This document shows, one piece after another, positions 52,366-61,470 of a DNA stretch of 64,000 nt; the stretch's first letter is position 1, and the number at the start of each line of letters is the position of its first letter. The stretch is from assembly GCF_003966225.1 (NCBI RefSeq), contig NZ_RXNU01000006.1, positions 124,001-188,000 of the forward strand, written 5' to 3'. Made by a program: the position numbers and the translations under genes. A model generated the notes under the pieces. That model searched no databases. It was not told where the DNA came from and was given only the letters and a program-made list of their open reading frames with translations. The stretch is from Shewanella canadensis (GTDB lineage Bacteria; Pseudomonadota; Gammaproteobacteria; Enterobacterales; Shewanellaceae).

Positions 52366-53685
52366 CTATCGCTTTAGGTACTTTTGATAAAGCTGTTGTT
52401 GCCGATTATTTAGATCGACGTCCCTGCCATCGATATAGACCTTTACGATCTTAGTCACCATAGGGTCGAGAATGTCGCCACCAGAGATAACCAGGTTGGC
52501 TCTATACCCGACGGCGATAGCGCCCATATCCTCTACACCTAATATCTTAGCCGCATCGAGCGTGACACTTTTAAGGGCTTCCTCCTTACTCAGCCCGTAC
52601 GCGACCGTTTGTCCTGCTGCCAAGGGTAAATTTCGGCTGTTCCAGTCGGATGAGAAACCCAATGCAAATGGGACCTGCGCCTGTTTGAGCAGGGCGGGGA
52701 TTTTAAAACTCATCTCTATGGGTTCATCTTTACGCATCGGCAAGCTTAGAGTTCGAGTATAGATCACTTTTGCGCTTATCTCGTTTAAAAGATCCGCGAG
52801 TCGCCAGGCATCATATCCGCCAACGATAATTAACTTAAATTGATAGCGTTTTGCCAGAGCGGCGGCTTCCTCGATCTGTTTCTGCGTGTCGGCGTGGACA
52901 AACAGCTGAGCCTCTCCCCGATAGAGCGGCAGCATTGATTGCCAGCGCATATCGAGCTTACTCTTTGTCTCGGCTTTATGGGTCAGGTAGTAGCGATAAC
53001 CGTCGGTGAATGCCTCCGATATCAGAGAGACCCGATCTTGGTAATCTTTTCTTTGTTCCTCTCTTTTTTTCGTATCACTGGGTAGAGGTTTGAGTCTGGG
53101 CCAATATAGGTGAAAGGCTGTCTGTGTCGGCACAATCGCCTCTTCGACGGTCCAACTATCCAGCGATACCAGAGCCGATTGACCGGCTAAACTTTCCCCC
53201 CGGGGGACAATCTGAGCGTGAGTGATGCCATTGACTCTGACGGTCGGGATGATCTCCGAATCCGGGTTAAAGGCGGTCAATGCCTCGAGTTGCGGGTTAA
53301 TTTCACCGACCTCACGGCTGTCATTACTCGGGCGCATCATCTCAACTTCGACTAAGCCTAAACTGGTATCCAGCGCGATGAGTCCCGGGTAGATATGTTT
53401 CCCGCTGGCATCATAAACTGTCGCCTCGGGAGCGAGGAGCTCCTTGCCGATGGCCATTATCTTGCCATCTTCTATTAACAGGTCACTGTCGGCCTTTACC
53501 CCATCGACGGCCGTGTGAATCGTGGCATGCTTAAAGAGGATCGCGGATGTCTGAACCGGCGCAGGTAAAATATCATGGGCCTGAGTTGGCATGGTGAATG
53601 CGCTCAGCATGAGTAAAGGCAGAGCTAAAGTACTTCTCAAGGCCCAGGATAAGTTTAGGTAAGTTTTAGTGTGTCCGTTTATCAT
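52366..53685 (-). CDS. Exported amidohydrolase-like protein (second of a pair)
   Basis: Amidohydrolase-superfamily protein of 439 residues with a signal peptide (about 1-36, LALPLLMLSAFTMPTQA). It has the beta-sandwich and barrel features of imidazolonepropionase-like enzymes (DLLIEDGKIMAIG, HIYPGLIALDTSLG, VAYGLSKEEALKSVTLDAAKILGVEDMGAIAVGYRANLVI). The first metal motif (HxH after the GLI segment) is replaced by ALDTSLG, and no clear metal His set is seen, so it may be non-catalytic. The ATG at 53685 follows AAGGGG and is 2 bases after the stop of the upstream 1022-residue paralogue. Confidence 0.82.
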   Translation of the reverse strand: MINGHTKTYLNLSWALRSTLALPLLMLSAFTMPTQAHDILPAPVQTSAILFKHATIHTAVDGVKADSDLLIEDGKIMAIGKELLAPEATVYDASGKHIYPGLIALDTSLGLVEVEMMRPSNDSREVGEINPQLEALTAFNPDSEIIPTVRVNGITHAQIVPRGESLAGQSALVSLDSWTVEEAIVPTQTAFHLYWPRLKPLPSDTKKREEQRKDYQDRVSLISEAFTDGYRYYLTHKAETKSKLDMRWQSMLPLYRGEAQLFVHADTQKQIEEAAALAKRYQFKLIIVGGYDAWRLADLLNEISAKVIYTRTLSLPMRKDEPIEMSFKIPALLKQAQVPFALGFSSDWNSRNLPLAAGQTVAYGLSKEEALKSVTLDAAKILGVEDMGAIAVGYRANLVISGGDILDPMVTKIVKVYIDGRDVDLNNRQQQLYQKYLKR

Positions 53686-53687
53686 AG

Positions 53688-56600
53688 CTAGCCCCTTCCT
53701 TGGCTGGATTGTTTCCAAACATCGAACTGAGTATCACAATGCCATTCGGGCTCGCTCTTATCTTCGATGATCTCTCCGGGCGGGAGTGTACTTTCGCTCT
53801 CTTCACTGGATAATATCTTTTGAATGAGCTGGGCTCTTTCGGCTGCAATGGACTGCTGCGCCAGCTTATCCTGTTTGCGGTCAAAATAAGGTTTACCCTG
53901 GATCCAGGTTGACTCAACCTTAGCGTAAACCGATAAGGGGTTGTGATCCCACAGTACAATATCCGCCTGCTTGCCCTTAGTGATCGACCCTAAATCGGTG
54001 TCTACTCCTAGTTGTATAGCAGGATTAATCGTAACCATTTTCCACGCATCTTCGGCGGACATATCACAATACATCATAGATTTGGCCGCCTCCTGATTTA
54101 AACGTCGCTGCATTTCGTAGTCATCAGAGTTAATGCTGGTGAGAACGCCTTTGTTCTGCATCAGACAGGTGTTTTGAGGGATCGCATCATAGACCTCAAA
54201 TTTATAGGCCCACCAGTCGGAGAAGGTCGACGCTGATGCGCCGTGGTCGGCCAACTCATTTGCGACCTTATATCCCTCGAGAATATGGGTGAAGGTTTTG
54301 ACTTTAAAGTCGTACGCTTCGGCTAAGCGCAGAAACATTAAGATCTCCGATTGTACATAGGAGTGAATATGAACATCTCTTTGTTGATCGAGTACTTCGA
54401 CTATTGCCGCTAATCGATAGTTAGGCTTAGGTGCAATGTGATTGCGCTTTTCACTACTTCTGAGGCGTTTATAGGCTTTAAGCTCCTGTTGATAGGCACG
54501 GGCCTCATTAAATGCCTCACTGAAGAGAGACTTGACCCCCATACGGCTCTGAGGAAAGCGGCGGGTAAACTTGTCGCCCCAGTTACTCTGTTTAACGTTT
54601 TCACCTAAGGCGAACTTAATACTGGCCGGCGCCTCAGTGTATTTGAGGTTTGCTGCACTCTCGCCCCATCGCATCTGAATCACCTGTGCCTGCCCACCGA
54701 TAGGATTGGCGCTGCCATGTAATAGTTGAGCCGTGGTCACACCGCCGGCTAGTGCACGGTAGATGGCGATATCATCGGGATTAAGGATATCCCCGATGCG
54801 AACCTCAGAGGTAATAGCGTCTGAGCCTTCGTTGGTGCCGCCATTGATGGCGATATGCGAGTGTTCATCGATAATACCTGCCGTCAGATGCTTACCGCTT
54901 GCATCGATAAACCGGTAACCGGATGGGGTGGACAGGTTTTTACCCAGACGCTCAATTTTGCCCTGGGAGATAAGCAGATCAGTATCTTCCAGTATCCCCT
55001 GTTCATCGGAGGTCCAGATGGTGGCGTTGCTGATATGAAGCTTCTCTGAACTAACTGAGCCCTCTATACCATAGGCGACATTAGGTTTAGTGAGCCTGGA
55101 GATGAGGGAACTCTCAGGTTTATCCTCAGCAAGTGGCGCAGCGATAACCTGTTCTGTGGGTATTCCAGCTATCGGTGTTAGGGTGTTGTGCTTGTCCAGC
55201 ATACGTCCACGCAGTCCCTGACTATCGAACCATAGCGTAAATCGGTTGACCCCTTCGAATCCGGCGTCGCTCATTTCGGCCGTAAAGTTGAGTCTTTTAT
55301 CGTGATAGGAGATGTTCGATAGCGTTATCTCCTGTTCGCCGCTGGAAAGCGTGCCGGTAATTTTATCACTGTCGGCTTCGCTATTATCTAACATGAGATC
55401 CAGCGTCAGCTCGCCAATTTGGATCTGGTAGGTTAAATCCAATAGATGACTGTTACGGGCAATGAGCTGCTGCTCATCACCTTGCAGCCATACGCTGTGT
55501 ATGGAGCCATCTTTAAACAGGTTGCCCTTTGAGATGACCAGATCGGCCATATAGCCGGGTTTTAATCGGCCACTGAAGTCTGCGATGCCGGCTATCTCTG
55601 CTGCTTCGGTCGTTAATGCGGCTAATGCCGCATCTTCACTAAGGCCATACTCAATAGCCTGTTTAAGCCTCGGCCAGAAAGCATCGCTTTTAATACCATA
55701 TTGAGTTAAAGCGAAGGGCACCTTGGCGCGCTCAACCGTCATCGGATTAGCCGGAGCGCGATCCCAATGTCTCATCTTTGCCAGTGAAACCTCCCTTTCT
55801 GCATCATCGTCACCGACCTCGGGCGCTGCAGTAAAGTTCAGAGGCAAAATTAAACCGTAAGAAAATGCACTGAGTTCATCAATACGCGCATATTCTTTAC
55901 CGTTTCCTAATAGTGTGGCCTTGAGCTCATGATCGATTGAAATTTGAGCGGCTCTTAGTTGGTCGTTTAGATTATCGGTATCGAAGACGATCTGCTCATT
56001 TTCGATATTTGAAAGTTTATCTAAGGCATTATTAAATTCGACAATGTTATTTCCGGTTTTAGAAAATGATTTGCTCTTATTCTCTTTATACCAAGTGGCA
56101 TCGGCTAAGGTTTGCCTAATAAGCGCAATGCTTCCCATTAATGATGTGGGGTAGTCTTGGGGGGAACTGCCTTTATCGAATGCTAAGAAATGAGCCGAAT
56201 TCGAGCGATATATTATTTCATTCGCCGTTTTATCAGCTAGAGATAATGTAACGCCCTGACCGCGGAATATTCCATCCTGATAGCTGCTTTGTACACTTGT
56301 GAAACCATTGTTTATCCATTTGTTAGCTTGTTCACTATTAGGGTGAACATAGTTAAACCACTCTTTTTCTGAATGAATTGCCCCATTTTTGGCGTTGCCG
56401 CCTATACGCTTTATTTCATAAATGGGTGATGTGGCTTCAACTTTAGGATATTCAAACTCGATGCCGTAATCGGTAAAGGGGTCAATAAAGCCGGGGTAGA
56501 CGGTATAACCTTTTAAGTCGATAACATATGCCTGTGAAGGCACCTTATTATTTTTAATTATCTCGATAATCTTATTGTTTTCGATTAGAAGTGTCGCATC

Positions 56601-56756
56601 ATCGAGTATCTTACCGGGTTCTATCATGAGCCTGGCATGGGTGAGCGCCGTTATTTTAGGAGTATTATCAGTTAGTTGGTCATTTGCTTCCACTGCGGAG
56701 ACATAGGGAAGTACTAAAGCCGCGAGTATGATTATTGTTTTTATTTTGCGATTCAT
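53688..56756 (-). CDS. Exported tandem amidohydrolase of 1022 residues
   Basis: A double amidohydrolase with signal peptide (1-24). The N-terminal unit (about 30-470) has the fold (ATLLIENNKIIEII, GYTVYPGFIDPFTDYG, SEDAALAALTTEAAEIAG, GYMADLVISKG) but lacks the HxH metal pair. The C-terminal unit (about 575-985) has a complete first motif GIIDEHSHIAINGG, later HIHSYVQSE and THILEGYKV histidines, and SINSDDYEMQRRL with the expected Asp. So one half is probably active, the other structural. A beta-rich stretch links them (about 470-560). It is operonic with the following 439-residue paralogue. Such pairs occur in Shewanella and relatives; substrate may be a peptide or cyclic imide. Confidence 0.85.
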   Translation of the reverse strand: MNRKIKTIIILAALVLPYVSAVEANDQLTDNTPKITALTHARLMIEPGKILDDATLLIENNKIIEIIKNNKVPSQAYVIDLKGYTVYPGFIDPFTDYGIEFEYPKVEATSPIYEIKRIGGNAKNGAIHSEKEWFNYVHPNSEQANKWINNGFTSVQSSYQDGIFRGQGVTLSLADKTANEIIYRSNSAHFLAFDKGSSPQDYPTSLMGSIALIRQTLADATWYKENKSKSFSKTGNNIVEFNNALDKLSNIENEQIVFDTDNLNDQLRAAQISIDHELKATLLGNGKEYARIDELSAFSYGLILPLNFTAAPEVGDDDAEREVSLAKMRHWDRAPANPMTVERAKVPFALTQYGIKSDAFWPRLKQAIEYGLSEDAALAALTTEAAEIAGIADFSGRLKPGYMADLVISKGNLFKDGSIHSVWLQGDEQQLIARNSHLLDLTYQIQIGELTLDLMLDNSEADSDKITGTLSSGEQEITLSNISYHDKRLNFTAEMSDAGFEGVNRFTLWFDSQGLRGRMLDKHNTLTPIAGIPTEQVIAAPLAEDKPESSLISRLTKPNVAYGIEGSVSSEKLHISNATIWTSDEQGILEDTDLLISQGKIERLGKNLSTPSGYRFIDASGKHLTAGIIDEHSHIAINGGTNEGSDAITSEVRIGDILNPDDIAIYRALAGGVTTAQLLHGSANPIGGQAQVIQMRWGESAANLKYTEAPASIKFALGENVKQSNWGDKFTRRFPQSRMGVKSLFSEAFNEARAYQQELKAYKRLRSSEKRNHIAPKPNYRLAAIVEVLDQQRDVHIHSYVQSEILMFLRLAEAYDFKVKTFTHILEGYKVANELADHGASASTFSDWWAYKFEVYDAIPQNTCLMQNKGVLTSINSDDYEMQRRLNQEAAKSMMYCDMSAEDAWKMVTINPAIQLGVDTDLGSITKGKQADIVLWDHNPLSVYAKVESTWIQGKPYFDRKQDKLAQQSIAAERAQLIQKILSSEESESTLPPGEIIEDKSEPEWHCDTQFDVWKQSSQGRG

Positions 56757-56869
56757 AGTAGGGTTTATATCGATAAACGAAACATGAGGGAAAGGTTATC
56801 TTAATCTTTATGTAAACACCAATTACACATGGTGTTTTAACTTAATAAAAAAACGCTTCTTAGAGGCAT

Positions 56870-56895
56870 AAAAAAACCGGCCAGGCCGGTTTAAT
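56870..56895 (-). terminator. Rho-independent terminator of the H-NS gene
   Basis: Stem AAACCGGCC / GGCCGGTTT, followed on the - strand by a run of T. Confidence 0.85.
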
Positions 56896-56916
56896 ATAGA
56901 ATGTACTGATGTAAGG

Positions 56917-57309
56917 TTAGATGAGGAAGTCATCCATGTTACGGCCTTTATCGAGTTCATTTTTAAATACAGTCGGCATACGGCCTTGGCCAGTCCAGGT
57001 GATGGTCTCACCATTAGCATCGATTGTATATTTAGCCGGACGAGGTGCGCGCTTCTTAGGAGCAGGTTTAATAGCAGCAGTACCTAGATCGTCAATCGAT
57101 AACCCAACAGCTTCCATCTGCTTACGGATTTCATCGATTTTAGCATTGCGGTCAGCCATTGCAGCATTAACAGCTTCAGCTTCTGATTCTCTTTCCGAGA
57201 TAATTTTATCGAGCTTGACGGCTAATTCTTTTAAATCTTCAACAGACAGTTCTTTGACTGCGGCTTTAAAACGACGGCCATGAGTTAGTATTTCAAGAAA
57301 ATCGCTCAT
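56917..57309 (-). CDS. hns: H-NS family nucleoid-associated protein
   Basis: Global silencer of AT-rich DNA, 130 residues. The N-terminal part (about 1-80) is a coiled-coil oligomerisation region (LEILTHGRRFKAAVKELSVEDLKEL to VNAAMADRNAKIDEIRKQMEAVGL); a basic linker KPAPKKRAPRP leads to the DNA-binding motif TWTGQGRMPTVF. The ATG at 57309 is the family start; the frame is open upstream to 57414 but those residues do not match. It is divergent from etfBA. It is a candidate regulator of the AT-rich ssrA island. Confidence 0.95.
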   Translation of the reverse strand: MSDFLEILTHGRRFKAAVKELSVEDLKELAVKLDKIISERESEAEAVNAAMADRNAKIDEIRKQMEAVGLSIDDLGTAAIKPAPKKRAPRPAKYTIDANGETITWTGQGRMPTVFKNELDKGRNMDDFLI

Positions 57310-57512
57310 AATTATTGGGGTCCAATTAATAAAAGTAAGTAACAGGTATTTCTGATGGATAATAATAGGAATTAATAGAGCAAGTATCAAATAGTATTTG
57401 TATTTATTGCTCAATAATTAAATATATCATATAAACGGCTCATATTTTGATTATTTAAATAACCAAAAGTAACCAAAAATAACCATTTTGAACAAAGCCT
57501 GCCTCAAAAATA

Positions 57513-57526
57513 CAAACGGTCGTTTG
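57513..57526. promoter_or_regulatory. PsrA/FadR-like operator upstream of etfBA
   Basis: The dyad CAAACGGTCGTTTG fits the CAAAC-N4-GTTTG pattern reported for the fatty-acid-responsive TetR-type regulator PsrA. It lies 9 bases before a TTGACG -35-like box. Regulation is inferred. Confidence 0.6.
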
Positions 57527-57534
57527 AATCGCTG

Positions 57535-57563
57535 TTGACGTTAACGTTAACAGCACGTAAAGT
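57535..57563 (+). promoter_or_regulatory. Candidate sigma-70 promoter of etfBA
   Basis: TTGACG (57535-57540) and TAAAGT (57558-57563) are separated by 17 bases. The spacer contains the dyad GTTAACGTTAAC. The start of etfB is about 70 bases downstream. Confidence 0.5.
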
Positions 57564-57630
57564 GAGTCTACTTAAGTGTAGGTTCACCCCTACACCCAAC
57601 TCCGCTAGAATATGACGTAAAGGAAGCCCT

Positions 57631-58380
57631 ATGAAAGTATTGGTGCCAGTTAAGCGCGTCGTTGATGCTAATGTAAAAGTCAGGGTTAATGCTGACAATA
57701 CAGGTGTCGATACCGCAAATTTGAAGATGGCGATAAACCCTTTCTGTGAAATTGCTGTAGAGGAAGCCGTACGCTTAAAGGAGGCCGGAGTGGCTTCTGA
57801 AGTTGTTGTGGTTACTGTGGGCCCTAAAGCGGCTCAAGAGCAGTTACGTACCGCTATGGCTTTAGGTGCGGACCGAGGCGTTCATATTGAAACGGATGAG
57901 GAGTTGGTGCCTCTGTCGATAGCAAAATTACTTAACGCTGTGCAGAGTAAAGAAGAAGCACAACTTATTATCTTAGGTAAGCAATCTATCGATGGTGATA
58001 ATAACCAAACTGGTCAGATGTTGGCAGCCTTAGGCAAGATGCCCCAAGCTACGTTTGCTTCAGAAGTTAAGGTTGAGGGAGGTCAGTTAGCTATCACCCG
58101 TGAGATAGACGGTGGATTGCAAAGCATTACTCTGCCGCTTCCAGCCGTCGTTACTGCCGATCTGCGTTTGAATGAACCGCGTTATGCCAAGCTTCCTAAT
58201 ATAATGAAAGCCAAACGTAAGCCGTTAGAGACCCTCTCTATTGATGACTTAGGGGTAAGCCTGAAGTCTCATCAAAAAGTATTGAAAGTGACACCACCTG
58301 CCGAGCGTAAAGGTGGTGTGATGCTTGCGTCTGTTGCAGAGCTTGTTGAAAAGCTGAAAAATGAAGCGAAGGTGATCTAA
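57631..58380 (+). CDS. etfB: Electron transfer flavoprotein beta subunit
   Basis: Small subunit (249 residues) of the ETF heterodimer that takes electrons from acyl-CoA dehydrogenases. Signature regions: MKVLVPVKRVVDANVKVRV, MAINPFCEIAVEEAVRLKEAG, AMALGADRGVHIETDEE, LGKQSIDGDNNQTGQM, and PAVVTADLRLNEPRYAKLPNIMKAKRKP. Length is typical. AAAGGAAG precedes the ATG. Stop and next start overlap as TAATG. It sits behind a PsrA-like operator. Confidence 0.97.
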   Translation: MKVLVPVKRVVDANVKVRVNADNTGVDTANLKMAINPFCEIAVEEAVRLKEAGVASEVVVVTVGPKAAQEQLRTAMALGADRGVHIETDEELVPLSIAKLLNAVQSKEEAQLIILGKQSIDGDNNQTGQMLAALGKMPQATFASEVKVEGGQLAITREIDGGLQSITLPLPAVVTADLRLNEPRYAKLPNIMKAKRKPLETLSIDDLGVSLKSHQKVLKVTPPAERKGGVMLASVAELVEKLKNEAKVI

Positions 58381-59303
58381 TGGCAATTTTAGTAATAGCA
58401 GAACATGATAATGCCAGTTTAAAACTGGATACTGCCAAAGTTGTTGCCTGTGCTCAGGCTATCGGCAGTGATGTGGATGTGTTGGTTGCCGGACACGAAT
58501 GTGACGCCGTTGTTGAAGCGACCACTAAGCTGTCTGGTGTTAGAAGTGTGCTGGTTGCCGATGCGGCCGTGTACGCTAACGCTTTTGCAGATAATACTTC
58601 TGAGCTGATCGTAGGCATAGCTTCAGACTATGAACATATTTTGGCTGCGGCGACGAGTCACGGCAAAGATATACTTCCTCGTGTTTCGGCGCTTTTAGAT
58701 GTGGCTCAACTGTCAGAGGTCGTCGAGGTGGTTAGCCCTGATACTTTTGTTCGTCCAATCTATGCGGGTAGTGCAATGGCTACTGTGCAGAGTCTTGATG
58801 ATAAGAAAGTGATGACGGTGCGCTCTAGTGCATTCGATGCCGTGGCTAACGATGGCGCCGCTGTGACGGTATCAATCGAAAAAGTCAGTGATTCACTATC
58901 TCAGTTTGTATCCCAGAGCCTGACAGAGTCCGAACGTCCGGAACTGGGTGCCGCTTCTGTGGTGGTATCGGGTGGTCGTGGCTTAGGTAGCAGTGATAAC
59001 TTCGCTATTTTAGAGCAGCTTGCCGATAAACTGGGTGGCGCATTGGGCGCATCTCGTGCGGCCGTTGATGCGGGTTTTGTTCCCAATGACCTACAAGTGG
59101 GTCAAACGGGTAAAATTGTCGCGCCGGATCTCTACATTGCGGTGGGGATCTCCGGTGCCATTCAGCACCTTGCCGGCATGAAAGATTCAAAAGTTATTGT
59201 CGCAATCAATAAAGATCCTGAAGCGCCAATTTTCCAAATTGCCGATTACGGTCTGGAAGCCGATCTTTTTGAAGCGGTTCCACAACTGCTTGAACTCATC
59301 TAG
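58380..59303 (+). CDS. etfA: Electron transfer flavoprotein alpha subunit
   Basis: Large subunit (307 residues) binding FAD. The C-terminal FAD domain is diagnostic: [77 protein letters not shown] is spread over 195-265 in the family pattern. The ATG overlaps the etfB stop by one base. With etfB it feeds electrons to ETF-quinone oxidoreductase in beta-oxidation. It ends before a hairpin terminator. Confidence 0.97.
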   Translation: MAILVIAEHDNASLKLDTAKVVACAQAIGSDVDVLVAGHECDAVVEATTKLSGVRSVLVADAAVYANAFADNTSELIVGIASDYEHILAAATSHGKDILPRVSALLDVAQLSEVVEVVSPDTFVRPIYAGSAMATVQSLDDKKVMTVRSSAFDAVANDGAAVTVSIEKVSDSLSQFVSQSLTESERPELGAASVVVSGGRGLGSSDNFAILEQLADKLGGALGASRAAVDAGFVPNDLQVGQTGKIVAPDLYIAVGISGAIQHLAGMKDSKVIVAINKDPEAPIFQIADYGLEADLFEAVPQLLELI

Positions 59304-59379
59304 ATATGTGAACGCGGTGTAACGTGCAGGTTGCCAGTGCATTAATTTGCGCTAAATAAGCGTGAACTCGATCACATTG

Positions 59380-59421
59380 AGCGGCTTTGGGGTAGAATCC
59401 TCAAAGCCGCTTATGTTTTTA
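59380..59421 (+). terminator. Rho-independent terminator of etfBA
   Basis: Stem AGCGGCTTTG / CAAAGCCGCT with a 12-base loop, followed by TATGTTTTT. Confidence 0.85.
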
Positions 59422-59459
59422 TGACCTTCACGTTTTTTGGAGCCATTCCAATTAACGTC

Positions 59460-59612
59460 CTGAGAAGTAGAGGTGCATTAAATATCAGTAGTGATAGTCA
59501 GGGTGATTCCGTTTATCTATCATGAAAGGATTTGATGCCGAAGTAGTAAAACATATCAAGGTTTACTGCTGGGGCTGTCATCGAATAGGTGCGGCACTGC
59601 CATAGTATTTCT
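59460..59612 (+). promoter_or_regulatory. Lysine riboswitch (L-box)
   Basis: RNA aptamer that senses lysine. The conserved elements occur in order: AGTAGAGGTGC (59466-59476), TCAGTAGTGATAGTC, ATGAAAGGATTTGATGCCGAAG (59522 onwards), GCTGGGGCTGTCATCGAATAGGT, and CACTGCCATAGTA. These match the lysine riboswitch five-helix core. It lies about 150 bases before the start of the NhaC-family transporter gene, so it controls that gene. Confidence 0.92.
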
Positions 59613-59642
59613 TATCCGGAAGATAAGAAGATTTTATACCTT
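59609..59642 (+). terminator. Candidate expression platform of the lysine riboswitch
   Basis: Stem TTCTTATC / GATAAGAA with loop CGGAA, followed by GATTTTATACCTTTT. Directly after the aptamer; probably terminates transcription when lysine is bound. Confidence 0.6.
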
Positions 59643-59760
59643 TTAACATAGGGTATTGCTATGGAGCGCTACTGATAGGACAGGTGTTTTCTGTGATATT
59701 TCTAGTATCCCACCAGTTCAGTCGCCCTCCATTCGTACTTAAAACGAAGAAAAGACATCA

Positions 59761-61326
59761 ATGACAACTTTAAGTTATGCCGATTCGGCACTTTCATTGC
59801 TACCTCCTGTGGTTGCGATTTTGCTGGCGATTTTTACTCGTCGGGTTTTATTCTCTTTAGGGATAGGAATTTTACTGGGTGCGGTATTGATCACCGACTT
59901 TTCGGTGATGAGTTCCGGTCAGTATCTGGGTGAGCAGGTAGTAGGGCTCTTCTGGGATGATGGCAGCATCAATAGCTGGAACATCTATCTGTTAGGCTTC
60001 CTTATTTTACTGGGCATGATCACGGCTCTCATCACGGTCAGTGGTGCAGCTAAGGCCTTCGCCGATTGGGCTCGCACTAAGATAAGAAATAAACGCGATG
60101 CAAAATTACTGACCATGTTCTTAGGTTGCGTCATCTTTATCGACGACTACTTTAACAGCCTGGTCGTGGGTAGCGTTGCCAGACCCTTAACGGACAGGTA
60201 TTACATATCACGCAGTAAGTTAGCTTATCTGCTTGATTCTACTGCCGCACCTATTTGCGTTATCTCACCAGTTTCCAGCTGGGGTGCCTATATCATAGCG
60301 CTGATCGGCGGTATCTTAACGGCGCATGGTTTTACCGACTCCGGGCATCTGAGTGTGTTTATCCAGATGATCCCGATGAACTTCTATGCCATCTTCGCTC
60401 TTTTATTGCTGCTCTGTGTCGCCTTTATGGGGCTCGATATCGGTCCTATGCGCCAACATGAGCTCAATGCACAAAAAGGTAACCTTTATGATGAAGCTAA
60501 AGGGTTACCACCAGGAGCCAACACAGATCTACCCGAGGCCGATAATGGAAAAATCTTAGGTCTGTTCCTGCCTATTACCGTGCTGGTTTTTTCGACTTTT
60601 TACTTTATGGTCAGCAGCGGTGGCGATGCATTAGCAGACAAGGGGCTAGAGTTTAGCCTTCTGGGCGCATTTGAAAATACAGATGTGGCATCTTCACTAT
60701 TTTTCGGTGCTGCAGTCGGTCTCGCATCTACACTCGCATTAGTGCTTATCCAGGGACTGAATAAGTCATATATCCTTCAGGGGATGGTTGCCGGCGCACG
60801 CTCTATGTTGCCCGCTATCTATATTCTTCTTTTTGCCTGGACGATTGCCGGGGTGATTGGTCAGCTCGAAACGGGTAAGTATATGGCAAGCTTAGCGACG
60901 GGTAATATTCCCTTTGCACTGCTGCCAGCCGTGTTATTTGTGCTTGCAGGACTGACGGCTTTCTCGACTGGAACGAGTTGGGGGACATTTGGTATTATGT
61001 TGCCGATTGCTGCAGATATGGCGATGGGAACACATACCAACATGATGTTACCTATGTTGGCATCGGTACTCGCCGGGGCGGTATTCGGGGATCACTGTTC
61101 ACCCATCTCCGATACCACGATTCTCTCATCGACAGGGGCAAACTGTCACCATATCGACCACGTGATCACTCAGTTGCCTTATGCCTTGATTGTTGCGGCG
61201 ATAAGCTTAGCCGGTTACACAGTACTGGGGTTCACCGAGTCTTTAGCCGCAGGTTTAGTTACCTGTAGCATCTTGTTTGTCATCACGATTATAGTGCTTA
61301 AGATTAAAGTGAATAGGAGAGCCTGA
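59761..61326 (+). CDS. lysW: NhaC-family transporter under lysine riboswitch control, LysW-like
   Basis: Twelve-segment secondary transporter of 521 residues of the NhaC Na+/H+ antiporter family. Family motifs: FLGCVIFIDDYFNSLVVGSVARPLTDRY, LDSTAAPICVISPVSSWGAY, FSTGTSWGTFGIMLPIA, and GDHCSPISDTTILSSTGANCHHIDHV. NhaC-like genes with lysine riboswitches have been called lysW and predicted to transport lysine in Shewanella, Vibrio and Pasteurellaceae. The name rests on the riboswitch; Na+/H+ exchange with another substrate is not excluded. It ends at a shared bidirectional terminator. Confidence 0.88.
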   Translation: MTTLSYADSALSLLPPVVAILLAIFTRRVLFSLGIGILLGAVLITDFSVMSSGQYLGEQVVGLFWDDGSINSWNIYLLGFLILLGMITALITVSGAAKAFADWARTKIRNKRDAKLLTMFLGCVIFIDDYFNSLVVGSVARPLTDRYYISRSKLAYLLDSTAAPICVISPVSSWGAYIIALIGGILTAHGFTDSGHLSVFIQMIPMNFYAIFALLLLLCVAFMGLDIGPMRQHELNAQKGNLYDEAKGLPPGANTDLPEADNGKILGLFLPITVLVFSTFYFMVSSGGDALADKGLEFSLLGAFENTDVASSLFFGAAVGLASTLALVLIQGLNKSYILQGMVAGARSMLPAIYILLFAWTIAGVIGQLETGKYMASLATGNIPFALLPAVLFVLAGLTAFSTGTSWGTFGIMLPIAADMAMGTHTNMMLPMLASVLAGAVFGDHCSPISDTTILSSTGANCHHIDHVITQLPYALIVAAISLAGYTVLGFTESLAAGLVTCSILFVITIIVLKIKVNRRA

Positions 61327-61376
61327 TAAGTTAAGGCTATCGGTTTTAACACTATCGGTGATAAATGCTGAATATA

Positions 61377-61407
61377 AAGAAAGCCACTCATAATGAGTGG
61401 CTTTCTT
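61377..61407. terminator. Bidirectional terminator between lysW and dcp
   Basis: Fourteen-base stem AAGAAAGCCACTCA / TGAGTGGCTTTCTT with a 3-base loop, between two convergent genes. Confidence 0.9.
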
Positions 61408-61470
61408 GTATTTGATGGCGGGTTATATCTATAGGTATAACCCGCCCATTCTTTAGCCGATCATTCGTGG

